Positions 6,110-13,293 are shown, counted from the first letter of the stretch. The stretch is 14,056 bases of DNA from Thiopontia sp964344435 (GCA_964344435.1 CAYFNH010000063.1:1-14056); one strand, 5' to 3'. Notes: generated by a model not told the origin, from the sequence alone. Translations and numbers: made by a program.

Positions 6110-7039
6110 ATGAGATATTCGAAGTGCATCAGTTGTGCAAGCTATATCGGCTGGATCGGCCTTGGGACCAATCTGGTTCTGATGATTCTCAAGGGGTTCG
6201 TCGGTTTTGTCTCTGGCTCCCAGGCACTGGTTGCCGATGCGATGTACTCGGCCAAGGATGTGATTACCTCGCTGCTGGTCATTGTGGGGCTGAAGGTCTC
6301 CGGCAGGCCACTGGATCGTGAACACCCCTACGGTCATGGCAAGATTGAGTTTATCCTCTCGATGATCATCAGTGTGGTCTTCCTCGGCGTGACCGCACTG
6401 CTGCTGATCCATGCAGTTCAGGTATTGACGGATGGCAACGAGCACTCAGCTCCCCACATCATTGCCCTCTGGACCGCCATCATATCGATTCTGGTCAACG
6501 TGGTGATGTACTACTACTCCCGTTGTGTATCCATTGAGGTCAACAGCCCGATGGTGCGTACCCTTTCACGTCACCACTATGCAGATGCCACCTCATCGGT
6601 AGCGGTAGCTCTGGGTATTGTCGGTGCCCATTACCTGGAGATGCCCTGGATTGATACCGCGGTGGCCCTGTTTGAGACCGCCCACCTGATGTATCTGGGG
6701 AGTGAGGTGTTCCGCGAGTCGTACAAGGGGTTGATGGATAGCAGTGCCCCGGTGGAGGTGAAAGAGGAGATTCGTCAGCAGGCGATGAAGGTGGCCGGGG
6801 TTGAGGCCGTTGAGGAGCTCAAGAGCCGTCTGGTAGGGCAGGATTTATGGGTGGATATGGTGATCCGGGTCAGCCCGGAGATCTCGGTTGATGAGGCGAG
6901 TGATATTGCCGATGACGTAACTGATCGGCTGGTGCGAGTGGTTCCCCATATGGGCAGTGTGCATGTGGCCTACACTTCGCAGCCGCTGGATCACGATGAG
7001 TCTGATGAATCAGAGAGTTACTCTTCGGTAACTTTGTAG
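6110..7039 (+). CDS. mamM: Magnetosome cation diffusion facilitator MamM
   Basis: A 309-residue CDF transporter with the expected TM bundle followed by a cytoplasmic C-terminal domain. The transmembrane metal site reads Tyr46/Asp50 in DAMYSAKD and His155/Asp159 in HHYADA, the arrangement and numbering I recall for MamM of Magnetospirillum. HPYGHGKIE (72-80) is the conserved CDF loop. In the C-terminal domain Trp247, Asp249, Met250 and His285 are kept, so the central metal-sensing site looks intact; residues 264 and 289, recalled as a peripheral site, are Ser and Thr here. MamM is thought to carry ferrous iron into the magnetosome and to stabilise MamB. An N-terminal CISC motif (6-9) is also present. 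The stop is 11 bases before the mamO start, so the two are probably co-translated, and the end of the gene holds a palindrome (7016-7033). Confidence 0.95.
   Translation: MRYSKCISCASYIGWIGLGTNLVLMILKGFVGFVSGSQALVADAMYSAKDVITSLLVIVGLKVSGRPLDREHPYGHGKIEFILSMIISVVFLGVTALLLIHAVQVLTDGNEHSAPHIIALWTAIISILVNVVMYYYSRCVSIEVNSPMVRTLSRHHYADATSSVAVALGIVGAHYLEMPWIDTAVALFETAHLMYLGSEVFRESYKGLMDSSAPVEVKEEIRQQAMKVAGVEAVEELKSRLVGQDLWVDMVIRVSPEISVDEASDIADDVTDRLVRVVPHMGSVHVAYTSQPLDHDESDESESYSSVTL
7016..7033. promoter_or_regulatory. 18-bp palindrome at the mamM-mamO junction
   Basis: AGTTAC-TCTTCG-GTAACT is a 6-bp perfect inverted repeat, extended by a T-G pair, within the last codons of mamM and ending 17 bases before the mamO ATG. 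It matches the palindrome upstream of mamL at 14 of 18 positions with the same length and symmetry. Confidence 0.5.
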
Positions 7040-7050
7040 GGGAGGAGACC

Positions 7051-8979
7051 ATGTCCGCACAGCCAGCTCATAGTACGCAGCGCCCTCGGGGAGGAGCGAA
7101 TTCCCCGAACAACATCGTCTTTTGCAAGAAGAGCTGGAGATTGCCTGCGCTTGCACTGGCCTTTTTCAGCCTGATCACCTTCCTCTGGGCCTTCTACATC
7201 TTCGATAACTATCTGGAAGAGTTCGAGCTGGAGGAGTATGCCATCAACAGCGTGGAGCAGGGGATGGCTGGTGTCAGCGGGGTGGGTATGCTCAACGTTG
7301 CGGCCCAGCAGAATATCGGGATGCGACTGGGGCTTATCGAACAGCAGGTCAAGCCGGCACTGGTTCATATCCAGTCGAAAAAGCTGGCAGGGCGTGGTGT
7401 CGGTCCGCTCGCATCGGGAGTGCTGGTACATCCGGACGGTTATGTGGTTACTGTGCTTCACCCCATTCTCAATGTTGCTGATCTCAATGTGGGCATCCCG
7501 ACCAATCAGGGCCCCAAGCACTACAAGGCAAAATTGATTGCGCAGGATCCATCACATGACCTGGCGCTGTTGAAACTCAAGACCAGAGAGCGCTTTCTCT
7601 ACCTCAAGCTGGCGGATACCAGCGGGATCGCTACCGGCTATCCAGTTGCCGCGATTGGATTGGGACAGCAGGGGATGGCACTTACCAGTGGTGGTACCGT
7701 ACAGCAGCGTGGGGAGGTCATACAGAGTGCTGTAGGAGCCAACATCAGCCGTCTGTTGCGAACTGATGCTGTTAGCGTTGGAGGGCAGGTTGGCGGTGCC
7801 CTGGTCTCGACCCGTGATGAGTTGATTGGTATCAACCTTCCGGTGGTGACCCAGCAGGGGATAGTGGATGGCTATGCGGTTCCTGCACATGTCATCTATC
7901 ACGCCTTCAGTAACGAGGTTAAGTTTACGGTTGGTGGCGCGGTTGGAACGGGAGAGAATGCGGGCAATATCCCACCGGGCAGCGGTGTGCTAGGTGGGGA
8001 AATGAACTTTGTTGCCCCCAATGGTAACGGTTTGCAGGGGAGCAATATTGCCTTCGCGCAACCCGTGGTGGCGGCAGGTAATGTGGCTACGACAGCGGCA
8101 GATCAGGAGCACATGGTTCAGTTCCGTCTCGGGGGGCACACCATTGAGGCGATCATGGGGCTGGGGCTGCTGGGGCTGTTTTCTGGCCTGGTGGGAGGCT
8201 TCATGACCATGGGGGGAGGGATCATTCTGGTCTCCGGCATGTTCCTCTTCTTTGGATATGGGATGTTGCTGATTCGCCCGGTAGCCTTTGTAACCAATGT
8301 CTTTACCTACGGTGCCTCCTCCTGGAAGAACTGGCAGGCCGGGTTCGTGCAGTGGGAGCTGGTCAAGCAGTTGCTGCCGTGGGCCCTGGTGGGGGCGATT
8401 GCCGGATACTTTATTGGTACCGCGCTTAATGACGAATGGATCGGTTATCTGCTGGGAACCTTCGCCTTGGTGATGGGGGGTAAGACCTTGCACGAAATCT
8501 TCAATCAGCGGGAGGAGTACGAGCTGGAGTTGACCGCCGATGGAGATGCTCTGCTGGAGCAGCAGGAGACCTCGGATATCGAGTCTGCCTTGAATAACAA
8601 CGAAACCGCCAGACATGCGGTGCTGGGGTTGCCAATGGGGCTGTTGAGTGGTCTGCTGGGTATCAGTGGAGGGGTGGTTCAGGTGCCGTTGATGCGTTAC
8701 CTGGAGAAACAGCGCTGGAAAAATGCCATTGCCAACAGCTCCATTATGGTATTTGCGGCCTCTTCGGTCGCAGCCGTCACCGCACTGGTGCATGGTACTG
8801 TGATCGGGGCCTATGATATCACCCAGCCGTTGGGGCTGGCACTGGTGCTGATCCCTACCTCCTACCTCGGGGGTGTGCTGGGCGCGAGGTGGTTGAAGAT
8901 GGTTTCTGTAGATGGCCTGAAGTGGCTCTATGCGGGGCTGATGTTGGTGATTGGTGTGAAGATGCTGATCCTTACATAG
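7051..8979 (+). CDS. mamO: Magnetosome protein MamO: inactive trypsin-like domain fused to TauE-type membrane domain
   Basis: A 642-residue fusion. One membrane anchor (about 31-51) is followed by a trypsin/HtrA-like domain (about 80-290) and then a TauE/SafE-type multi-pass domain from about 364 to the C terminus (GLFSGLVGGFMTMGGG and GLLSGLLGISGGVVQVP repeats). His137 in VTVLHP and Asp170 in SHDLALLKL match the catalytic His and Asp of HtrA. The serine position, GNSGG in active proteases, reads GQVGG with Val247, so it cannot be a serine protease. MamO in Magnetospirillum is likewise reported to be a pseudoprotease that binds transition metal, promotes magnetite nucleation and activates MamE. 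GGGGAGGAG precedes the ATG. mamN, often between mamM and mamO, is absent, and the following gene is mamA rather than mamP. Confidence 0.95.
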   Translation: MSAQPAHSTQRPRGGANSPNNIVFCKKSWRLPALALAFFSLITFLWAFYIFDNYLEEFELEEYAINSVEQGMAGVSGVGMLNVAAQQNIGMRLGLIEQQVKPALVHIQSKKLAGRGVGPLASGVLVHPDGYVVTVLHPILNVADLNVGIPTNQGPKHYKAKLIAQDPSHDLALLKLKTRERFLYLKLADTSGIATGYPVAAIGLGQQGMALTSGGTVQQRGEVIQSAVGANISRLLRTDAVSVGGQVGGALVSTRDELIGINLPVVTQQGIVDGYAVPAHVIYHAFSNEVKFTVGGAVGTGENAGNIPPGSGVLGGEMNFVAPNGNGLQGSNIAFAQPVVAAGNVATTAADQEHMVQFRLGGHTIEAIMGLGLLGLFSGLVGGFMTMGGGIILVSGMFLFFGYGMLLIRPVAFVTNVFTYGASSWKNWQAGFVQWELVKQLLPWALVGAIAGYFIGTALNDEWIGYLLGTFALVMGGKTLHEIFNQREEYELELTADGDALLEQQETSDIESALNNNETARHAVLGLPMGLLSGLLGISGGVVQVPLMRYLEKQRWKNAIANSSIMVFAASSVAAVTALVHGTVIGAYDITQPLGLALVLIPTSYLGGVLGARWLKMVSVDGLKWLYAGLMLVIGVKMLILT

Positions 8980-9013
8980 ATAGTTGATGACTGACGGAAT
9001 GGAATTGAGATAG

Positions 9014-9820
9014 ATGGCAATTGAAGTACAACTGAGTGATTTGCTGGGGCTCTATGCCAAGGCAGGTGCCCGTATCCTGGGAAAGATGAGCGACCGCTTT
9101 ATCAACAGTTTTCATCAGACCTTCAAGATTGATGAAGATCTGAGACATGACTATTTTCGTGACAAGGGGATCTCGCTGGCACGGCGCCACCGTTACATGC
9201 AGGCACAGAAACTACTGGTGGAGCTCCACAACGACTACCCGGATGATGTCGAGGTAGCGCTCTATCTGGGGATCTGCTTCTACAAAACAGGCAAGCTGGA
9301 GCAGGCTCAGCCACTGCTGGAAGGCGCACTGGAGGATCGGCCGGAAAACCGTCGCCTGCGTGCGGTACTGGTAAAGGTGTACGAGGGGCTGGGACAGCAG
9401 GAGCCGTTACTGCAACTGCTGCGTGAAGATCGTGATGCCAATGCCGAAGATTTCGAGACCTTGATGGTGCTTGCCGCTGCCCTCGATCGTGCCGGTGAGA
9501 TCGCCGAGGCGATTGAGGTGTTGGAGAACACACTGAAACTGGATAACGACAGTCTCAAGGCACATCGCCTGATTGCTGTGCTCTATGAGAGCCAAGGAGA
9601 GAGTGACAAGGCCACCGTTCACCATAAAAGAGTGATTGAGCTGGAGGGAGAGGAGAGACGTGAAGAGGCCAAGGCGGATCAGGAAGCGTCTCAGGCAGTA
9701 GAGGCGGTAGAGGAGGAGCAAGCGGCTTCAAACACGGAGAGTACCTCAGCAGGTGTGACTATCGTCGATGAGGAGGCCGAGAGCGCTACTGATGATAACC
9801 ACAAGGAGCAGGCAGCCTGA
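9014..9820 (+). CDS. mamA: Magnetosome TPR protein MamA with an extended acidic tail
   Basis: A soluble 268-residue protein with about five tetratricopeptide repeats: roughly 47-78, 79-112, 113-142, 145-178 and 181-213, each with the TPR pattern (for example ALYLGICFYKTGKLEQAQ at 82-99). MamA self-assembles through its TPRs into a coat on the cytoplasmic face of the magnetosome and supports its activation. The last 55 residues form a low-complexity Glu/Ala-rich tail (EEAKADQEASQAVEAVEEEQ and on), making this protein about 50 residues longer than the Magnetospirillum MamA I recall (about 217). It follows mamO by 34 bases, leaving no room for mamP. The stop codon overlaps the most upstream mamQ ATG by one base. 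TPR proteins are common, so identity rests partly on gene order. Confidence 0.9.
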   Translation: MAIEVQLSDLLGLYAKAGARILGKMSDRFINSFHQTFKIDEDLRHDYFRDKGISLARRHRYMQAQKLLVELHNDYPDDVEVALYLGICFYKTGKLEQAQPLLEGALEDRPENRRLRAVLVKVYEGLGQQEPLLQLLREDRDANAEDFETLMVLAAALDRAGEIAEAIEVLENTLKLDNDSLKAHRLIAVLYESQGESDKATVHHKRVIELEGEERREEAKADQEASQAVEAVEEEQAASNTESTSAGVTIVDEEAESATDDNHKEQAA

Positions 9821-10746
9821 TGCCACTCGGATACGACGATCTTCAGGGGGGGCGGCGCGATCGAATGAATGCGTCAAAAGACCGCCTGCGTGAGCTCTAC
9901 CATGAGGAGATCAATCCACGCTTTTCCATGCCCCACATTCCGGGAGCACGGGTGATTTTGGTGATCTCCCTGATTATCCTGACCATCTTCTCGGCAACCG
10001 TGCTCTACAAGTTCAACGCCTTCATCATGATGCAGGAGGAGGTGCTGGCCAAACGTGGGCACCTGGAGGGGGCTTTTCAGCGCAGAGCCAACCTGTTTGA
10101 AAATCTGCTCAAACTGACACTGAACCATGCCTCCCTGGAGCATGCCGTCTTCTCTCATGTTGCCGATGCGCGAAAGGATATCATCAAGAAGATCAAGCTC
10201 CCCCCCGAGGTGGAGGCATCGATTACCCGCAGCCTCTCATCGCAGAAGAACCCGAATTTTGATGACTTCAGTAATGTGCTGAAGGAGATGAGTCAGAGTG
10301 GTATGGAGCAGTCACTCGGGCGCCTGCTGGGGCTGGCGGAGCAGTATCCGAACATCAAGTCATCCGATACCTATAAGGAGATGATGACCTCGCTGGTTCA
10401 CATCGAGGACCGCATTGCAGAACGGCGTATGGCCTACCAGGAGAAGGTGAGAATCTTCAATACCGAAATCTCAAATTTCCCTTGGTATATCCTGGCAGAG
10501 GTAACCCGCTTCCAGCGCTTCGACTACTTTGTGGCCGAAGAGGTGGCGCACCGTCGTCCCGAAATACACCGCAGCATCTTCGAGCAGCTGTTGCCGTTCA
10601 GTACCGATAAAAGGCATGCGGCCGGCAACCGTGTAGCCCCTGAGTCGAGAAAAGAGGCAGAGGCCACTTCGCTGCAGCAGTCCGAGGTGGAGGAGAGTGT
10701 ACCGGTCACTACAGAAAAAGATACCGCAGCGGAGAGGGAGAAATGA
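9820..10746 (+). CDS. mamQ: Magnetosome LemA-domain protein MamQ
   Basis: A 308-residue protein with one membrane segment (about 44-64) and a LemA domain from about 66 to 245. The hallmark C-terminal LemA block, YPNIKSSD...EDRIAERRMAYQEKVRIFN with SNFPWYILA, lies at 176-226, and YKFNAFIMMQEEVLAKRGHLE at 63-83 matches the LemA start. MamQ is required for magnetosome membrane formation in Magnetospirillum. Two starts are possible: ATG 9820, overlapping the mamA stop by one base, or ATG 9865 (residue 16), preceded by a G-rich CAGGGGGG about 14 bases upstream. The coupled 9820 start is given; 9865 is a real alternative. After residue 262 comes a charged, low-complexity tail rich in Glu. The stop overlaps mamR by ATGA. 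Confidence 0.93.
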   Translation: MPLGYDDLQGGRRDRMNASKDRLRELYHEEINPRFSMPHIPGARVILVISLIILTIFSATVLYKFNAFIMMQEEVLAKRGHLEGAFQRRANLFENLLKLTLNHASLEHAVFSHVADARKDIIKKIKLPPEVEASITRSLSSQKNPNFDDFSNVLKEMSQSGMEQSLGRLLGLAEQYPNIKSSDTYKEMMTSLVHIEDRIAERRMAYQEKVRIFNTEISNFPWYILAEVTRFQRFDYFVAEEVAHRRPEIHRSIFEQLLPFSTDKRHAAGNRVAPESRKEAEATSLQQSEVEESVPVTTEKDTAAEREK

Positions 10747-11021
10747 ATCCGCTTTGGGTACTGGTTGGGCGGTTCAGTACCCTGTTGGGGGTAACGATCA
10801 GCCTGAAAAAACTGCGGGACATTCATCAGCAGGAGAAAAAAGAGGTTCAGCCGCACCGGATCTACAGCTCGCATGAGGCAGCGGTGTTGTTGGGGCTTGA
10901 ACGTATTGTGGTGGTGGAGAAACTGAAGAAAAAGCAGATCAAGGGGCGTATGGTAAATGGTAACTACCGAATTCCCGGCTCCAGTCTGCTTGACTATCTG
11001 AAACAGGATGAGGTGATCTGA
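10743..11021 (+). CDS. mamR: Magnetosome protein MamR, excisionase-like helix-turn-helix
   Basis: A 92-residue protein overlapping mamQ by an ATGA. Residues 40-88 form an excisionase/MerR-type (HTH_17) unit: YSSHEAAVLLGL, then a Lys-rich helix, then KGRMVNGNYRIPGSSLLDYL. The first 20 residues, PLWVLVGRFSTLLGVTI, are hydrophobic or amphipathic and could touch the membrane. In Magnetospirillum, mamR deletion gives smaller crystals, and no DNA target is established to my knowledge. Its place between mamQ and mamB is the standard one. Whether it binds DNA here, for example the palindromes near mamL and mamO, is speculation. Confidence 0.88.
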   Translation: MNPLWVLVGRFSTLLGVTISLKKLRDIHQQEKKEVQPHRIYSSHEAAVLLGLERIVVVEKLKKKQIKGRMVNGNYRIPGSSLLDYLKQDEVI

Positions 11022-11041
11022 GAGGATCAAGAATAAGTATT

Positions 11042-11986
11042 ATGGCAAAGTTTGAACATTGTAGAGATTGTCGCGACGAGGTTGTTTGGTGGGCCTTTCT
11101 GGTCAATATCGGACAGATGACCTACAAGGGGCTGCTTGGTTTGATGACCGGTAGTGCGGCCCTGGTTGCCGATGCGATGCACTCGGGAGCCGACGTGGTG
11201 GCCAGTGGAGTGACCATGGCCAGTCTGAAACTCTCCAACCGTCCTGCAGATGAGAAGCACCCCTATGGCTATGGCAATATCCAGTTTATCTCCTCCTCGA
11301 TTGTTGGCCTGATCCTGATCTTTGGCGCCATCTATCTGATTTACGAGTCAGTCTCTGCCATTATTGCAGGGGATATTAGTGAACCCAACCCCATGGCACT
11401 GCTGGGAGCACTGGTCTCCGCCTTGACCAACGAGATCATGTACCGTTACCAGAGTTGTGTAGGCACCGAGAACAAGAGCCCCGCGATCATGGCCAATGCC
11501 TGGGATAACCGCTCTGATGCGCTCTCCTCTGTCGGTGTATTGGTGGGTATCGGGATTGCGGTGATGGGCTTCCCCATCGCCGATAATATTGCGGCGGTTG
11601 TGGTTGGCTTCATGGTGATCCATATCGGTATCGAACTGAACCAGGAGGCGATCTCCGGACTGATGGACTCGTCACTCGATATCGATGATCTGAAAGAGAT
11701 CTATGATCTGGCGCAAGAGGTGGATGGTGTTATTGGTGTGGTCTATCTGCGTGGGCGTCATGTGGGTGAGGAGATGCATGTTGAGCTCAATCTGTATGTG
11801 GACAAGGGGCTCAGTGTTAAAGAGGGAGATCAGATCGTACGTTGGGTGAAAGAGAAGATTGAGTACGGTGTGGAGCATGTTCATGATATTCGGGTGTCAC
11901 TTACTCCGGCGCAGGTGGTGCGGGGAGGCAAGGCTCGCCGATCCAAGCGCCCAGCGGGCGAAATTCCGGTCGTGACCGTCAATTAG
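11042..11986 (+). CDS. mamB: Magnetosome cation diffusion facilitator MamB
   Basis: A 314-residue CDF transporter, paralogue of the mamM product. The transmembrane metal site is His47/Asp51 in DAMHSGAD with Asp155/Asp159 in WDNRSDA, unlike MamM's Tyr46/Asp50 and His155/Asp159. HPYGYGNIQ (73-81) is the CDF loop, and the C-terminal domain spans about 212-290. N-terminal CRDC (7-10) is typical of MamB. MamB is essential for magnetosome vesicle formation as well as iron transport and needs MamM for stability in Magnetospirillum. A basic tail, GGKARRSKRPAG (295-306), follows the C-terminal domain. The Shine-Dalgarno is weak (GAGAGGATCAAG region). It lies 20 bases after mamR and 16 before mamS, so co-transcription is likely. 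Confidence 0.95.
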   Translation: MAKFEHCRDCRDEVVWWAFLVNIGQMTYKGLLGLMTGSAALVADAMHSGADVVASGVTMASLKLSNRPADEKHPYGYGNIQFISSSIVGLILIFGAIYLIYESVSAIIAGDISEPNPMALLGALVSALTNEIMYRYQSCVGTENKSPAIMANAWDNRSDALSSVGVLVGIGIAVMGFPIADNIAAVVVGFMVIHIGIELNQEAISGLMDSSLDIDDLKEIYDLAQEVDGVIGVVYLRGRHVGEEMHVELNLYVDKGLSVKEGDQIVRWVKEKIEYGVEHVHDIRVSLTPAQVVRGGKARRSKRPAGEIPVVTVN

Positions 11987-12002
11987 TCAGGAGAGGCAAG
12001 CA

Positions 12003-12653
12003 ATGCGTGAACTGATGTCTTTTCTCAAGCCGGAACAGTGGGTGATGCTTGCCGGTGCAGCGCTGTTTTTGGGAATCGCCGTGGTGGCGCTGGTGCCTGG
12101 AGATATCGAGGTGGATGTGGCCACGGCCCGTAGCGGCCCGGCTCAGAATCAGGCACATCTGCACCGTCAGGTTCGTCAGGGCGGTGGAGGTAAGGCAGCG
12201 GTCAACGCACCATTCTCAACTCAGACCCCGGTCAACGCAGCACAAGCAAATGCACCACAAGCAAACGCACCACAGATGAGCGCCGTGCAGTGGCAGCAGC
12301 CGGTGCAGATGCAGAATGTACAGCAGATGCAGCCGCTCAAGATGGGGGTGACAGAACACTATCAAGGGCGTATCACCAAGGTAATCAACCGTGACCCCGG
12401 CGGCTGGGGGCAGATTCACCTGATGGTGCAGTCTGGTGGGCGCCAACAGGAGGTCTCCCTGGCACCGGAGTGGTACCTTACCTTTCAGGGATGTACTCTG
12501 AAAAACGGTCAGCAGGTCGATGGTGAGGCCTTCCGTTTTGACCGAGTACGACCCAACTCACCGATCTACGCGCGCCATATTACCGTGAATGGGGTGCGTT
12601 GCCGCCTGCGTACTCTGGATGGGTTGGCGCTCTGGAGTGACCAACCCCGTTGA
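12003..12653 (+). CDS. mamS: Magnetosome protein MamS
   Basis: A 216-residue protein with one N-terminal membrane segment (13-31), a low-complexity Gln/Asn/Ala linker (about 40-112) and a conserved globular C-terminal domain (about 114-216; YQGRITKVINRDPGGWGQIHL at the start). The topology predicts a domain facing the periplasm or vesicle lumen. MamS in Magnetospirillum affects crystal size and arrangement; its biochemical role is unknown. The linker contains a tandem QANAP repeat (81-90) from an imperfect 15-bp DNA duplication. CAGGAGAGG precedes the ATG. Identification rests on position between mamB and mamT, topology and the domain look, so it is a little less certain than its neighbours. 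Confidence 0.82.
   Translation: MRELMSFLKPEQWVMLAGAALFLGIAVVALVPGDIEVDVATARSGPAQNQAHLHRQVRQGGGGKAAVNAPFSTQTPVNAAQANAPQANAPQMSAVQWQQPVQMQNVQQMQPLKMGVTEHYQGRITKVINRDPGGWGQIHLMVQSGGRQQEVSLAPEWYLTFQGCTLKNGQQVDGEAFRFDRVRPNSPIYARHITVNGVRCRLRTLDGLALWSDQPR
12241..12270 (+). repeat. 15-bp tandem duplication in the mamS linker
   Basis: CACAAGCAAATGCAC is followed directly by CACAAGCAAACGCAC, one mismatch in 15. It encodes the repeated QANAP units of the flexible MamS linker and is probably slippage-derived. Confidence 0.75.
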
Positions 12654-12686
12654 TTGCGGTTTTGGTTTTGACCCTGATTTAACCCT

Positions 12687-13208
12687 ATGGGACGAATTCA
12701 ACAGCTCATAACCAAGGTAGAGCCATTGATGCGCCCCTCGATCTGGGGATTTGTCATCATCACCTTGCTGGGAACCGGCTTTTTCTGGGTAAAGATGGTG
12801 GAAGATCCATCGCGCCGTGCCGCCACCAATGGGTTGATGGGGCGATTGCCGAAACCGACCGAGCCATCCCTGTTTGACCCGACGATTGATCTGATCAATC
12901 CGCAGACAGAGTACCGACCGATGCGGATTATCCATATCCCGCGAATCAAACCCGGGGCCACGATGCCACACCCCTATGTCGGCGTCTGTATCAATTGCCA
13001 CCTGATCATTGGCGGTGCCAAGGCGGGTAGTCAGGGCAAGACACCGATTGGAGCACTCTATGAGGCCTTCAGCAAAAATGTCGTCAAATTGGGGCCCCCC
13101 ATCAAGGCAACCTCGGAGCGCCCTCATCCAGCTGCGGGCCGTTGCATCAAGTGTCATGACTTGATTGTAATGCAGCCGCTAGAGAAGCAGTTTTTCCGCT
13201 GGCGCTAG
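12687..13208 (+). CDS. mamT: Magnetochrome cytochrome MamT
   Basis: A 173-residue protein with an N-terminal membrane anchor (18-35) and two c-type haem motifs, C101-I-N-C104-H105 and C153-I-K-C156-H157. Each is preceded by a PH/HP stretch (MPHPYVGVC, RPHPAAGRC), the magnetochrome signature found only in magnetosome proteins such as MamE, MamP, MamT and MamX. It should lie in the membrane with its haems in the periplasm or vesicle lumen and is thought to help balance Fe(II)/Fe(III) for magnetite growth. The ATG at 12687 has no clear ribosome binding site; ATG 12729 (residue 15) keeps the anchor and is an alternative start. No other magnetochrome gene is in the window. Confidence 0.94.
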   Translation: MGRIQQLITKVEPLMRPSIWGFVIITLLGTGFFWVKMVEDPSRRAATNGLMGRLPKPTEPSLFDPTIDLINPQTEYRPMRIIHIPRIKPGATMPHPYVGVCINCHLIIGGAKAGSQGKTPIGALYEAFSKNVVKLGPPIKATSERPHPAAGRCIKCHDLIVMQPLEKQFFRWR

Positions 13209-13219
13209 TGATTTAGTAT

Positions 13220-13248
13220 TTGAGCCAGACACGGATATTTTGTAGAAT
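13220..13248 (+). promoter_or_regulatory. Probable sigma70 promoter of the Mms6-like gene
   Basis: TTGAGC (13220-13225) and TAGAAT (13243-13248) are separated by exactly 17 bases in the 85-base AT-rich gap after mamT. A start near 13255 would give a leader of about 40 bases. It implies that the crystal-shaping gene can be expressed apart from the mam operon. Confidence 0.6.
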
Positions 13249-13293
13249 TATTGAGTTTATACATTAATTTTTACCACCTAGGGGAACTTTACG

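Noticed and set aside
7990..8793. Minus-strand open frame of 267 codons inside mamO
   Set aside because: Antisense to the TauE-type membrane domain; composition (His/Gln/Pro-rich) is typical of a shadow frame.
7051..8979. Calling this gene MamE or an active HtrA protease
   Set aside because: There are no CxxCH haem motifs or PDZ domains, the active serine is replaced and a TauE-type domain is fused at the C terminus, which together fit MamO.
8980..9013. Possible remnant of mamP between mamO and mamA
   Set aside because: Only 34 bases are present, with no CxxCH or PDZ sequence; the gene is absent, not decayed.
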